This document shows positions 6,087-10,926 of a stretch of DNA of 10,926 bases, piece after piece. Origin of the DNA: an uncultured Eubacteriales bacterium (GTDB taxonomy: Bacteria; Bacillota; Clostridia; Oscillospirales; Oscillospiraceae); the NCBI GenBank assembly GCA_902465435.1, contig CABQNH010000047.1, positions 1 to 10,926 of the forward strand. Reading direction: 5' to 3'. Position numbers and translations under genes: made by a program. Position 1 is the stretch's first letter; each line of letters begins with the position of its first letter. The notes under the pieces are model-generated. The model was given only the letters and a program-made list of their open reading frames with translations, did no database searches and was not told the origin of the DNA.

Positions 6087-7523
6087 TCAGAAGACCAGCT
6101 TCTCCGCCAGCCAATTTTTCAGCTCGGCGATGGGAACGCGGACCTGCTGCATGGAGTCGCGCTCGCGGATGGTCACGGCGTGATCCGGCGCAATGCCCTT
6201 TTCAGGGTCGCCGACCGTCTCAAAGTCCACCGTGATGCAGTAAGGCGTGCCGATTTCGTCCTCGCGGCGGTAGCGCTTGCCGATGGAGCCTGCGTCGTCG
6301 AAATCCACCATGAAGTCCTTCTGCAGCATATGATAGATCTCCTCTGCCTTCGGGCTGAGCTTCTTGGAAAGCGGCAGCACGGCGGCCTTGAAGGGTGCGA
6401 GCGCCGGATGCAGACGCAGTACGGTGCGCACGTCGTCCTTGCCGTTCTTGTCCTGCCCGACGACCTCTTCGTCATAAGCGTCCACTAAGAACGCGAGCAC
6501 GGAGCGCTCGACGCCGAGCGAAGGCTCGATGACATAGGGGATGTAGCGGGTATTCTTTTCCTGATCGTAATAGGTGAGATCCTTGTTCGAGGTGTTCTGG
6601 TGCTGCGTGAGGTCGTAATCCGTGCGGTCGGCAATGCCCCAAAGCTCGCCCCAGCCGAACGGGAACAGGAACTCAAAGTCGGTCGTCGCCTTGGAATAGA
6701 AGCAAAGCTCCTCCGGGTCATGGTCGCGCAGGCGCAGATTTTCCTCGCGCAGGCCGAGGCTCAGGAGCCACTGCTTGGCAAAGCCGCGCCAGTAGCTGAA
6801 CCACTCAAGATCGGAGCCCGGCTCGCAGAAGAATTCTAACTCCATCTGCTCGAATTCGCGTACGCGGAAGATAAAGTTGCCCGGCGTGATCTCGTTGCGG
6901 AAGGACTTGCCAATCTGGCCGATGCCGAACGGCAGCTTGCGGCGCGTGGTGCGCTGCACGTTGACAAAGTTGACAAAGATGCCCTGCGCCGTTTCCGGGC
7001 GGAGATAGACGGTGTTCTTTGCGTCCTCCGTGACGCCCTGGAAGGTTTTGAACATCAGGTTGAACTGACGGATATCGGTGAAGTTGTGCTTGCCGCAGGT
7101 GGGGCAGGGCACGTTATGCTCCTCAATGAAATCCTTCATCTCCTGCTGGGAGAAGGCGTCGATGGGCTTCGGAAGCGTCGCGCCGGCCTGCGCGCAGTAA
7201 TCCTCAATGAGCTTGTCCGCACGGAAGCGCTCGTGGCACTCGCGGCAGTCCATCAGAGGGTCGGAGAAGCCGCCGAGGTGTCCGGAGGCCACCCAGGTCT
7301 GCGGGTTCATGAGGATAGCGGAGTCGAGGCCGACGTTATACGGGCTTTCCTGCACGAACTTTTTCCACCATGCGCGCTTGACGTTGTTTTTCAGCTCGAC
7401 GCCGAGCGGGCCGTAATCCCAGGTGTTGGCAAGGCCGCCGTAAATTTCGGAGCCTGCAAAGATAAAGCCTCTGCCCTTGCAGAGTGCGACGATCTTATCC
7501 ATGGTTTTTTGCGTATTTTGCAT
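6087..7523 (-). CDS. glyS: Glycine--tRNA ligase, dimeric class II (eukaryote/archaea-like) type
   Basis: Charges tRNA-Gly with glycine in the cytoplasm. The 478-residue protein is the single-chain alpha2 form, not the bacterial alpha2beta2 GlyQ/GlyS form; some databases call it glyQS. Motif 2 is FRNEI (208-212) with the following FIFRVREFEQMELEFF; motif 3 is GVERSVLAFL (337-346). The anticodon-binding domain runs from about 370 to the end. Cysteine pairs at 93/96 and 140/143 could bind zinc in the insertion. The start at 7523 is chosen because GGAGG sits 9 bases before it and a sigma-A-like promoter lies further upstream; a longer open frame runs across the promoter and is not believed. The predicted leader is only about 33 bases, too short for a T-box. 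It is the first gene of the likely five-gene unit. Confidence 0.96.
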   Translation of the reverse strand: MQNTQKTMDKIVALCKGRGFIFAGSEIYGGLANTWDYGPLGVELKNNVKRAWWKKFVQESPYNVGLDSAILMNPQTWVASGHLGGFSDPLMDCRECHERFRADKLIEDYCAQAGATLPKPIDAFSQQEMKDFIEEHNVPCPTCGKHNFTDIRQFNLMFKTFQGVTEDAKNTVYLRPETAQGIFVNFVNVQRTTRRKLPFGIGQIGKSFRNEITPGNFIFRVREFEQMELEFFCEPGSDLEWFSYWRGFAKQWLLSLGLREENLRLRDHDPEELCFYSKATTDFEFLFPFGWGELWGIADRTDYDLTQHQNTSNKDLTYYDQEKNTRYIPYVIEPSLGVERSVLAFLVDAYDEEVVGQDKNGKDDVRTVLRLHPALAPFKAAVLPLSKKLSPKAEEIYHMLQKDFMVDFDDAGSIGKRYRREDEIGTPYCITVDFETVGDPEKGIAPDHAVTIRERDSMQQVRVPIAELKNWLAEKLVF

Positions 7524-7562
7524 CGAATGATACCTCCAAATGAAAATTGGAATCTTCCATTT

Positions 7563-7591
7563 ATTATACACTGCGGGCGTAGGGATTGCAA
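7563..7591 (-). promoter_or_regulatory. Sigma-A-like promoter for glyS and the downstream block
   Basis: On the minus strand, TTGCAA (7591-7586) is followed after exactly 17 bases by a perfect TATAAT (7568-7563). Transcription should start near 7556, giving a leader of about 33 bases that ends in the GGAGG site of glyS. A short palindrome, TGGAA-TC-TTCCA (7548-7559), covers the expected start site and could be an operator, though it may be chance. Confidence 0.75.
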
Positions 7592-7683
7592 GGGCAAAAA
7601 CGGCGCTTGAGCGGGGTAAAATCTGCAAACAACACACATTTTCACAAAAAAGAGGAAAAGAGCTGTTCAAGCGGGGCGGAATG

Positions 7684-7692
7684 TGCTATAAT
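7684..7692 (+). promoter_or_regulatory. Extended -10 promoter for the DUF3810 gene
   Basis: TGCTATAAT gives a consensus extended -10 (TG at 7684-7685, TATAAT at 7687-7692). The -35 region is poor, the best candidate being TGTTCA with a 17-base spacer. Extended -10 promoters tolerate this. The start site should lie near 7699, leaving a 5' leader of about 210 bases before the ATG at 7913. Confidence 0.6.
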
Positions 7693-7703
7693 TCTCTTAA
7701 TTC

Positions 7704-7722
7704 GCGGCTTCCCGGAAGCCGC
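7704..7722 (+). repeat. Stem-loop at the 5' end of the DUF3810 leader
   Basis: GCGGCTT (7704-7710) pairs perfectly with AAGCCGC (7716-7722) around a 5-base loop, CCCGG. It would lie within the first bases of the transcript. A stem at that place commonly stabilises an mRNA, but no known class is recognised. No U-run follows, so it is not a terminator. Confidence 0.6.
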
Positions 7723-7763
7723 AGCGGCAATTCAAAAAACGCGCCCGGCAAAAGGCTCCGCCC

Positions 7764-7839
7764 CCGCCGCGAAAGCGGGTGATTACGATTGTAACCGGCT
7801 GGCTCTTTTTTTGGAACCGTCCTCCGCCGCGAAAGCGGG
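7764..7839 (+). repeat. Two identical 16-base hairpin units with GAAA loops, 60 bases apart
   Basis: CCGCCGCGAAAGCGGG occurs at 7764-7779 and again at 7824-7839. Each copy can fold as CCGC-GAAA-GCGG, a stem closed by a GNRA tetraloop. Between them are a second weak stem and a run of seven T (7806-7812). Both copies lie in the 5' leader of the DUF3810 gene. No riboswitch class known to me matches. Confidence 0.7.
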
Positions 7840-7912
7840 CGCCGGACGCCTGCCGCGCCGCCTGCCCTGCCGCAGAATGCTGCTCTGTCTGTCCTTGAAA
7901 GGAGTCATTTCC

Positions 7913-8977
7913 ATGCTGAAAACCATTCGCAGACTCATCACCTCCGCCGTGCTGGCCGGTCTGACGATCGTCCTCGTGCTTGCCGCGCGCCTACTTTCCG
8001 GCGTCTTTTTTTCCTGGTACCGTCCGATCTCGCGCAGGCTTCTCGCAGCCGTTTCCGGCGCGACTTCGCTGTTTCCCTTCCCGGTGTGGGAGGTTCTTCT
8101 CGTGCTTCTGATCGTATGGTTCGTCTATTCGCTGGTCCATTCCATCTGCCGCGGCCGCATCGTCTCGTGGCTGACCGGACTTTTGGAGGGCGCGGTGCTT
8201 CTTGTGTTCCTGTTTGTCGCGCTCTGGGGCGTGAACCACTTTGCCCCTTCGATCGACCGGGAGCTTTCTCTTCCGGTGCGGGAATACTCCGAGCAGGAGC
8301 TGCAGGAGGCCGCGCGGTATTACCGCGATATGGCCGGAAGCCTTGCGCAGCAGATGCCGCGCGATGCGGAGGGAAACGCAGTGTTCCCGGAATTTTCCGA
8401 GCTGGCGGAGCAGGCGGGAGCCGGCTATGAGAAGCTCGCAGAGCAATATGCGCTGTTTGACGGCAGCACCAAGCCGGTCAAAAAGCTCATGAGCAGCGCA
8501 CTGTTCGCCCGTATGGGGCTGACGGGAATCTTCGTCTGCTACACCGGCGAATCCTGCGTCAGTGCGAAGACGCATCCCGTGGCGCTTCCCTTTACCATGT
8601 GCCATGAGCTGGGGCACCGAATGGCGATTGCCGGGGAGGATGAGGCGAATTTTGCGGCGTTCCTCGCCTGCCTGGAGAATTCGTCGACTGCGTTCCGATA
8701 TTCCGCCTATTATTCCGCTTACATCTATTGCCACAACGCGCTGTTTGCGGTCAACCCTTCCGCGGCCGAGGCAATTTACGAGGGTGCGGCCGATGCGCTG
8801 AAGCGGGACGTCTCCGATGAGACCGCGCATTATAAAAAGTATGAGGGCACGCTGCAAAACGTGGCGACGACGGTCAATGACGGTTACCTGAAGGCCTTTG
8901 ACGAATCCGGCGTGCAGTCCTACGGCGAGGTTGCCGATTTGCTGCTCGCGTGGTATTTTGCAAACGCTGCCTCCTGA
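7913..8977 (+). CDS. DUF3810-family membrane zinc metalloprotease-like protein
   Basis: A 354-residue protein with three hydrophobic N-terminal segments (about 10-33, 58-76 and 86-108), then a soluble domain. The zinc-protease signature HELGH is at 231-235 (His231, Glu232, His235), followed by GEDEANF with the likely third ligand Glu244. The C-terminal VNDGYLKAF...GVQSYGEVADLLLAWY (321-348) resembles the family's closing motif. Family members are mostly uncharacterised, so the substrate is unknown; proteolysis at or outside the membrane is inferred from the motif. The start at 7913 is chosen for GAAAGGAG ending 9 bases upstream and because the signal-like helix begins there. In-frame open sequence further upstream is the GC-rich leader and lacks protein-like character; an in-frame ATG at 7877 has no good ribosome site. 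It is a single gene, 234 bases before prfC. Confidence 0.88.
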   Translation: MLKTIRRLITSAVLAGLTIVLVLAARLLSGVFFSWYRPISRRLLAAVSGATSLFPFPVWEVLLVLLIVWFVYSLVHSICRGRIVSWLTGLLEGAVLLVFLFVALWGVNHFAPSIDRELSLPVREYSEQELQEAARYYRDMAGSLAQQMPRDAEGNAVFPEFSELAEQAGAGYEKLAEQYALFDGSTKPVKKLMSSALFARMGLTGIFVCYTGESCVSAKTHPVALPFTMCHELGHRMAIAGEDEANFAAFLACLENSSTAFRYSAYYSAYIYCHNALFAVNPSAAEAIYEGAADALKRDVSDETAHYKKYEGTLQNVATTVNDGYLKAFDESGVQSYGEVADLLLAWYFANAAS

Positions 8978-9001
8978 TTTTGGACGTTTTTCTCTCGTTT
9001 T

Positions 9002-9023
9002 GGAACGGTTTCCTCCCGTTTTT
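9002..9023 (+). terminator. Weak candidate terminator after the DUF3810 gene
   Basis: AACGG (9004-9008) pairs with CCGTT (9016-9020) around a 7-base loop and runs into TTTTT (9019-9023); two G-U pairs could extend it outward. The stem is short, so termination would be partial at best, and some transcription may read into prfC. Confidence 0.3.
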
Positions 9024-9026
9024 CGA

Positions 9027-9065
9027 GAAAACGCAAAATTCTTTGCGGGAAAACCTTGCGTTTTC
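9027..9065. promoter_or_regulatory. 10-bp inverted repeat overlapping the prfC -35 element
   Basis: GAAAACGCAA (9027-9036) and TTGCGTTTTC (9056-9065) are perfect reverse complements separated by 19 bases. A third related half-site, TTTGCG (9042-9047), can instead pair with CGCAAA (9032-9037). The right arm contains the prfC -35 hexamer TTGCGT, an arrangement expected of a repressor operator. No U-run follows on either strand, which argues against a terminator. Confidence 0.45.
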
Positions 9066-9084
9066 CACAAAAATCTATTAAAAT
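9056..9084 (+). promoter_or_regulatory. Sigma-A-like promoter for prfC
   Basis: TTGCGT (9056-9061) is followed after 17 bases by TAAAAT (9079-9084). The start site should be near 9091, giving a leader of about 120 bases before the prfC ATG. That leader contains the small open frame at 9136-9162. Confidence 0.6.
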
Positions 9085-9135
9085 AGACCGGCTGTAATGC
9101 CACTTTTTTCAATGAAACCACCGAAGGAGTATGCC

Positions 9136-9162
9136 ATGCTGTTTCGCCTTGCCCCGCCATAG
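9136..9162 (+). CDS. Candidate leader peptide MLFRLAPP ending Pro-Pro-stop, upstream of prfC
   Basis: An 8-codon frame, ATG to TAG, whose start follows GAAGGAG (9123-9129) at a 6-base spacing, as good a ribosome site as that of prfC itself. The peptide ends with two prolines directly before the TAG stop. Slow termination after C-terminal proline, above all Pro-Pro, is known in E. coli. RF3 acts in termination by recycling RF1 and RF2, so such a frame ahead of prfC suggests feedback control. A second ATG at 9131 opens a 20-codon frame, but it lies one base from the same GGAG and is unlikely to be used. Whether the frame is translated is unproven; short frames with ribosome sites also arise by chance. 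Confidence 0.45.
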   Translation: MLFRLAPP

Positions 9163-9202
9163 CCGCCCTTCCCTTGCCAAAAAGGATTTTTAGACGCTAT
9201 GG
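9157..9202 (+). promoter_or_regulatory. Stem pairing the leader stop codon region with the prfC ribosome site
   Basis: CCATAGC (9157-9163) is the exact reverse complement of GCTATGG (9196-9202). The left arm holds the last codon and TAG stop (9160-9162) of the leader frame; the right arm includes the first two bases of the prfC Shine-Dalgarno GGAGGG (9201-9206). A small inner hairpin, CCTT (9172-9175) with AAGG (9182-9185), could shorten the 32-base loop. A ribosome sitting on the leader stop would cover the left arm and free the site. Confidence 0.4.
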
Positions 9203-9211
9203 AGGGATACT

Positions 9212-10810
9212 ATGTCAGATTTAATTCGTGAAATCAACCGCCGACGCACCTTTGCCATCATTTCGCACCCGGACGCCGGCAAAACGACCTTGACCGAAAA
9301 ATTCCTGCTCTACGGCGGGGCCATTGCGCAGGCAGGCGCCGTCAAGGGAAAAAAGAACTCGCGCGCGGCCGTCTCCGACTGGATGGAGATTGAAAAGCAG
9401 CGCGGCATTTCCGTTACGTCCTCCGTGATGCAGTTTCAGTATGAGGGCTTCTGCATCAACATCCTCGATACCCCGGGGCATCAGGACTTCTCGGAGGATA
9501 CCTACCGCACCCTGATGGCGGCGGACTCCGCCGTCATGGTGATCGACGGCGCGAAGGGCGTCGAGCCGCAGACGAGAAAGCTCTTCAAGGTCTGCGCCAT
9601 GCGGCACATCCCGATTTTTACCTTTGTCAACAAGATGGATCGTGAGGCCAAAGATCCCTTTGACCTGCTCGACGAGCTGGAAAAGGAGCTGGGCATTGAA
9701 ACCTACGCCATGAACTGGCCGATCGGCTCGGGCAAGGAGTTTCAGGGCGTTTATGACCGGCAGGAAAAGCAGCTTTTGTTTTTCAGCGGCGCTTCCGGCA
9801 AGAACCGTGCGGCCAAAATGGAGATCGACCTCTATGACGACGCGGTTTCCGACATTCTCGGCGCACAGCGGCACGCCCAGCTCAAGGACGATGTGGAGCT
9901 GCTGGGCGCGGGGCGTGATTTTGATCTGGACGAGGTGCGCGCCGGTACGCTCAGCCCGGTGTTCTTCGGCTCGGCGCTGACCAATTTCGGTGTGGAGCCG
10001 TTTTTGGAGCACTTCCTGCGCATGACGACCGCGCCGCTGCCCCGCGTTTCCGACGAGGGAAAAATCGATACCTTTGACGAGGAGTTTTCCGCTTTTGTGT
10101 TCAAAATTCAGGCGAATATGAATAAGGCGCACCGCGACCGGCTGGCCTTTATGCGCATTTGCTCCGGTAAGTTTGAGCGTGACCGCGAATACTATCATGT
10201 GCAGGGCGGCAGAAAAATGCGCCTGTCGCAGCCGCAGCAGCTCATGGCGCAGGAGCGTGAGATCGTAGACGAGGCCTATGCGGGCGATATCATCGGCGTG
10301 TTCGATCCGGGCATCTTCTCCATCGGCGATACGATTTGCACGCCGGGGAGAAAATTCCGATTTTCCGGCATTCCGACCTTTGCGCCGGAGCATTTCTGCC
10401 GCGTTTCGCCTGTCGATACAATGAAGCGCAAGCAGTTTATCAAGGGTACGGAGCAGATCGCGCAGGAGGGCGCGATTCAGATCTTCAAGGTGCCGAATAC
10501 CGGCATGGAGGAGGTCATCGTGGGCGTCGTCGGCACGCTGCAGTTTGACGTGTTCCGCTACCGGATGCGCAGCGAATACGGCGTGGAGCTTCGTATGGAT
10601 TCCCTGCCGTATGAGCAGCTGCGCTTTATTACCGAATCGCCGGTCGAGGACGAGCGCGACCTGAACCTCTCGTCCGATGCGGAGCTTCTGGAGGATTATC
10701 GCGGCCGCAGGCTCCTTGTGTTCTCGTCTTATTGGGCGATCGATTTTACGATCCGCCGCAATCCGGGACTGAAGCTGGCCGAGACAGCGCAGGAGCAGGG
10801 AGAGGACTGA
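9212..10810 (+). CDS. prfC: Peptide chain release factor 3 (RF3)
   Basis: A translational GTPase that removes RF1 or RF2 from the ribosome after peptide release and contributes to post-peptidyl-transfer quality control. The 532 residues match the usual length (about 530). GTPase motifs are intact: G1 SHPDAGKTT (18-26), G2 RGISVTSS (64-71), G3 DTPGHQD (86-92) and G4 NKMD (140-143). Domains II and III follow, including the VQGGRKMRLSQPQQLMAQ segment typical of RF3 rather than EF-G or TetM. The start at 9212 has GGAGGG (9201-9206) 5 bases upstream and begins with the conserved IREINRRRTFAIISHPDAG. It has its own promoter, a leader with a candidate regulatory frame, and a strong terminator 46 bases after the stop, so it is probably transcribed alone. 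Confidence 0.98.
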   Translation: MSDLIREINRRRTFAIISHPDAGKTTLTEKFLLYGGAIAQAGAVKGKKNSRAAVSDWMEIEKQRGISVTSSVMQFQYEGFCINILDTPGHQDFSEDTYRTLMAADSAVMVIDGAKGVEPQTRKLFKVCAMRHIPIFTFVNKMDREAKDPFDLLDELEKELGIETYAMNWPIGSGKEFQGVYDRQEKQLLFFSGASGKNRAAKMEIDLYDDAVSDILGAQRHAQLKDDVELLGAGRDFDLDEVRAGTLSPVFFGSALTNFGVEPFLEHFLRMTTAPLPRVSDEGKIDTFDEEFSAFVFKIQANMNKAHRDRLAFMRICSGKFERDREYYHVQGGRKMRLSQPQQLMAQEREIVDEAYAGDIIGVFDPGIFSIGDTICTPGRKFRFSGIPTFAPEHFCRVSPVDTMKRKQFIKGTEQIAQEGAIQIFKVPNTGMEEVIVGVVGTLQFDVFRYRMRSEYGVELRMDSLPYEQLRFITESPVEDERDLNLSSDAELLEDYRGRRLLVFSSYWAIDFTIRRNPGLKLAETAQEQGED

Positions 10811-10856
10811 AATACGCGCTGCTCATTTTGATATGCAGAACTTAATATGCAAAAGT

Positions 10857-10891
10857 GCCGCGCAGGGGTTTCCCTGCGCGGCGTTCTTTTT
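10857..10891 (+). terminator. Strong intrinsic terminator after prfC
   Basis: GCCGCGCAGGG (10857-10867) pairs perfectly with CCCTGCGCGGC (10872-10882) around a GTTT loop, 11 bp and very GC-rich, followed by GTTCTTTTT. On the other strand the stem is followed by ACTTTT, so it may also serve a convergent gene lying right of the window. Confidence 0.92.
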
Positions 10892-10892
10892 C

Positions 10893-10926
10893 GATCACAT
10901 TAGATTCCGGGGCGCGATGATCGCGC
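10893..10926. other. Right-edge stretch ending in a cut-off inverted repeat
   Basis: The last 15 bases (10912-10926) read GCGCGAT-G-ATCGCGC, an inverted repeat with 7-base arms that may continue past the window. On the minus strand a TAA (10902-10900) could close a frame entering from the right, but only eight codons are visible, too few to call a gene. Confidence 0.3.

Larger units (their letters stand above)
7524..7912. other. Divergent intergenic region between glyS and the DUF3810 gene
   Basis: This 389-base stretch holds back-to-back promoters: one for glyS to the left (7563-7591) and one for the DUF3810 gene to the right (7684-7692). The first side is a short AT-richer leader; the second is a GC-rich leader of about 210 bases with stem-loops and a repeated hairpin. 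No protein gene of good quality is seen in it. A GTG-started 39-codon frame is discussed among the findings. Confidence 0.8.

Noticed and set aside
4125..6488. Very long plus-strand open frame (787 codons) opposite the LTA-synthase-like gene and glyS
   Set aside because: It is antisense to two genes with clear catalytic motifs, lacks recognisable domains or a ribosome site, and such frames are common opposite GC-rich coding sequence.
7524..7670. N-terminal extension of GlyRS by 49 residues
   Set aside because: It would run through the -35/-10 promoter; GGAGG and the conserved start of the protein favour 7523.
7563..7912. Known riboswitch or small RNA in the divergent intergenic region
   Set aside because: No conserved core of a class I know (T-box, SAM, TPP, cobalamin, ykkC, SRP RNA) could be aligned by eye.
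7991..9160. Minus-strand open frame (389 codons) opposite the DUF3810 gene
   Set aside because: It is opposite a gene with an intact HELGH motif, extends through the prfC promoter region, and its translation is basic and low in recognisable features.
9221..10393. Minus-strand open frame (390 codons) inside prfC
   Set aside because: It is antisense to the conserved RF3 GTPase domain with no ribosome site or promoter of its own.
1..10926. CRISPR array, tRNA, rRNA, insertion sequence or prophage
   Set aside because: No regularly spaced repeats, no tRNA-like cloverleaf, no rRNA stretch and no transposase or integrase motif were seen on either strand.

Overview
The window reads as ordinary chromosome of a GC-rich, low-branching Gram-positive bacterium, most likely a clostridial Firmicute of the Oscillospiraceae/Ruminococcaceae type. 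The basis is AGGAGG-like Shine-Dalgarno sites, sigma-A-like promoters, transketolase split into N- and C-terminal genes, a dimeric class II glycyl-tRNA synthetase, an LtaS/MdoB-type membrane enzyme, a lipobox protein and a DUF3810-type membrane metalloprotease. The genus cannot be set from this sequence alone. I see no mobile element, CRISPR array, tRNA or rRNA.

Layout. A divergent intergenic region (7524-7912) splits the window. Left of it everything is on the minus strand, in transcription order: glyS, an LTA-synthase-like gene, the two transketolase subunits and rsmG. These five are tightly packed and probably one transcript from the promoter at 7563-7591. After a 228-base gap come a small lipoprotein gene and ung, which overlap by 11 bases and end at a perfect 24-bp inverted repeat (53-104). 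Right of it, on the plus strand, are the DUF3810 metalloprotease gene with a long structured leader and prfC (release factor 3) with its own promoter and leader, closed by a strong intrinsic terminator (10857-10891).

How the genes fit together. The left block mixes translation (GlyRS, RsmG), envelope polymer synthesis (LtaS-like) and pentose phosphate metabolism (transketolase), a growth-linked set rather than a pathway. Lipoprotein plus Ung is a small unit of unknown common purpose.

The most interesting signal is the prfC leader. A strong Shine-Dalgarno site precedes an 8-codon open frame ending Pro-Pro-stop. Its stop codon lies inside a 7-bp stem whose other arm takes the first two bases of the prfC Shine-Dalgarno. 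This suggests that slow termination at Pro-Pro-stop could open translation of RF3. It is a hypothesis from sequence only. Secondary points are a 32-base perfect palindrome inside the start of rsmG, an inverted repeat on the prfC -35, and paired GAAA-loop hairpins in the DUF3810 leader.
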